In this document: positions 64,000-64,000 of the stretch, piece after piece | Layout: each line of letters begins with the position of its first letter | Numbering within the stretch: position 1 is the first letter of the stretch | DNA from: Caldanaerobius fijiensis DSM 17918 | GTDB taxonomy: Bacteria > Bacillota > Thermoanaerobacteria > Thermoanaerobacterales > Caldanaerobiaceae | DNA length: 64,000 nucleotides | NCBI RefSeq assembly: GCF_900129075.1 | Contig: NZ_FQVH01000007.1 | Coordinates: 28,118 to 92,117, forward strand | Reading direction: 5' to 3' | Translations under genes and position numbers: made by a program | The notes under the pieces: generated by a model | What the model saw: only the letters and a program-made list of their open reading frames with translations | What the model was told of the DNA's origin: nothing | Database searches by the model: none

Positions 64000-64000
64000 G

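Noticed and set aside
1..64000. CRISPR arrays, prophage, complete insertion sequences, riboswitches
   Set aside because: No regularly spaced direct repeats of CRISPR type, no phage structural genes, no intact transposase and no recognisable riboswitch core were seen when reading both strands.

Overview
The window looks like chromosome from a low-to-moderate GC, anaerobic, endospore-forming, sugar-fermenting member of the Clostridia, most likely a Thermoanaerobacterales-type organism. The reasons are the sporulation genes (Gin-type sigma-G inhibitor, BofA, YaaL/DUF2508, DUF1657), the Firmicute walRK operon with yycH/yycI/walJ/htrA, the large Bacillus-type SRP RNA, strong AGGAGG-type ribosome binding sites with many TTG/GTG starts, several Fe-S redox proteins, and carbohydrate genes (GH31 alpha-xylosidase, rhamnulose kinase and rhamnose isomerase, CUT1 sugar transporter). 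The species call is inference.

Layout. 1-9.5 kb, mostly minus strand: a GH31 enzyme cut by the window edge, gin, a plus-strand M20 amidohydrolase, MazG-like and family-4 uracil-DNA glycosylase genes, malic enzyme, two-subunit class I fumarase, nagB with a ROK regulator that has a clear promoter and operator, and a secreted stalk-domain protein with a 27-bp tandem repeat. 9.6-17.6 kb, plus strand: pstS behind a six-unit Pho box, a chemoreceptor, a 58-residue unknown protein, a rhamnose unit (rhaB, rhaI) and a NatAB-like exporter. 17.6-30.6 kb, minus strand: the conserved Firmicute block tadA, tRNA-Ser x2, SRP RNA, dnaX, yaaK, recR, yaaL, bofA. It is split between recR and yaaL by about 7 kb carrying a PrsW-like intramembrane protease, a 651-residue membrane/helical protein of unknown function, a GH50-like glycosidase and a tandem HD/HD-GYP protein, together with a decayed reading frame and a terminator.

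30.9-39.9 kb: a second stalk-domain protein, tRNA-Arg, a polar amino acid ABC transporter, a pyridine nucleotide-disulfide oxidoreductase, a DUF362 ferredoxin-like protein, a dehydrogenase plus sugar isomerase pair, DedA, and a 59-residue winged-helix protein with a hairpin leader. 40.2-49.8 kb, minus strand: the wal cell-wall operon (peptidase MA-like protein, walR, walK, small secreted protein, yycH, yycI, murA, walJ, htrA, rlmH). 50-56.5 kb, plus strand: a YesM/YesN two-component pair directly followed by a CUT1 sugar transporter without its own ATPase. 56.6-64 kb: M23/LysM/G5 endopeptidase, dnaD-dnaC primosome pair, membrane-anchored M1 aminopeptidase, tRNA-Lys and tRNA-Asp behind a consensus promoter, an Fe-S aldo/keto reductase, an ECF transporter S component, and a 122-bp nested inverted repeat at the right edge.

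The most interesting parts are the PrsW/651-residue pair inserted in the recR block, a 71-bp MITE-like element at 49.8 kb with 9-bp flanking direct repeats and a diverged relative at 31.8 kb, the 11-bp periodic Pho box, and the structured element at 63.8 kb. No CRISPR array, complete insertion sequence, prophage or rRNA was seen.
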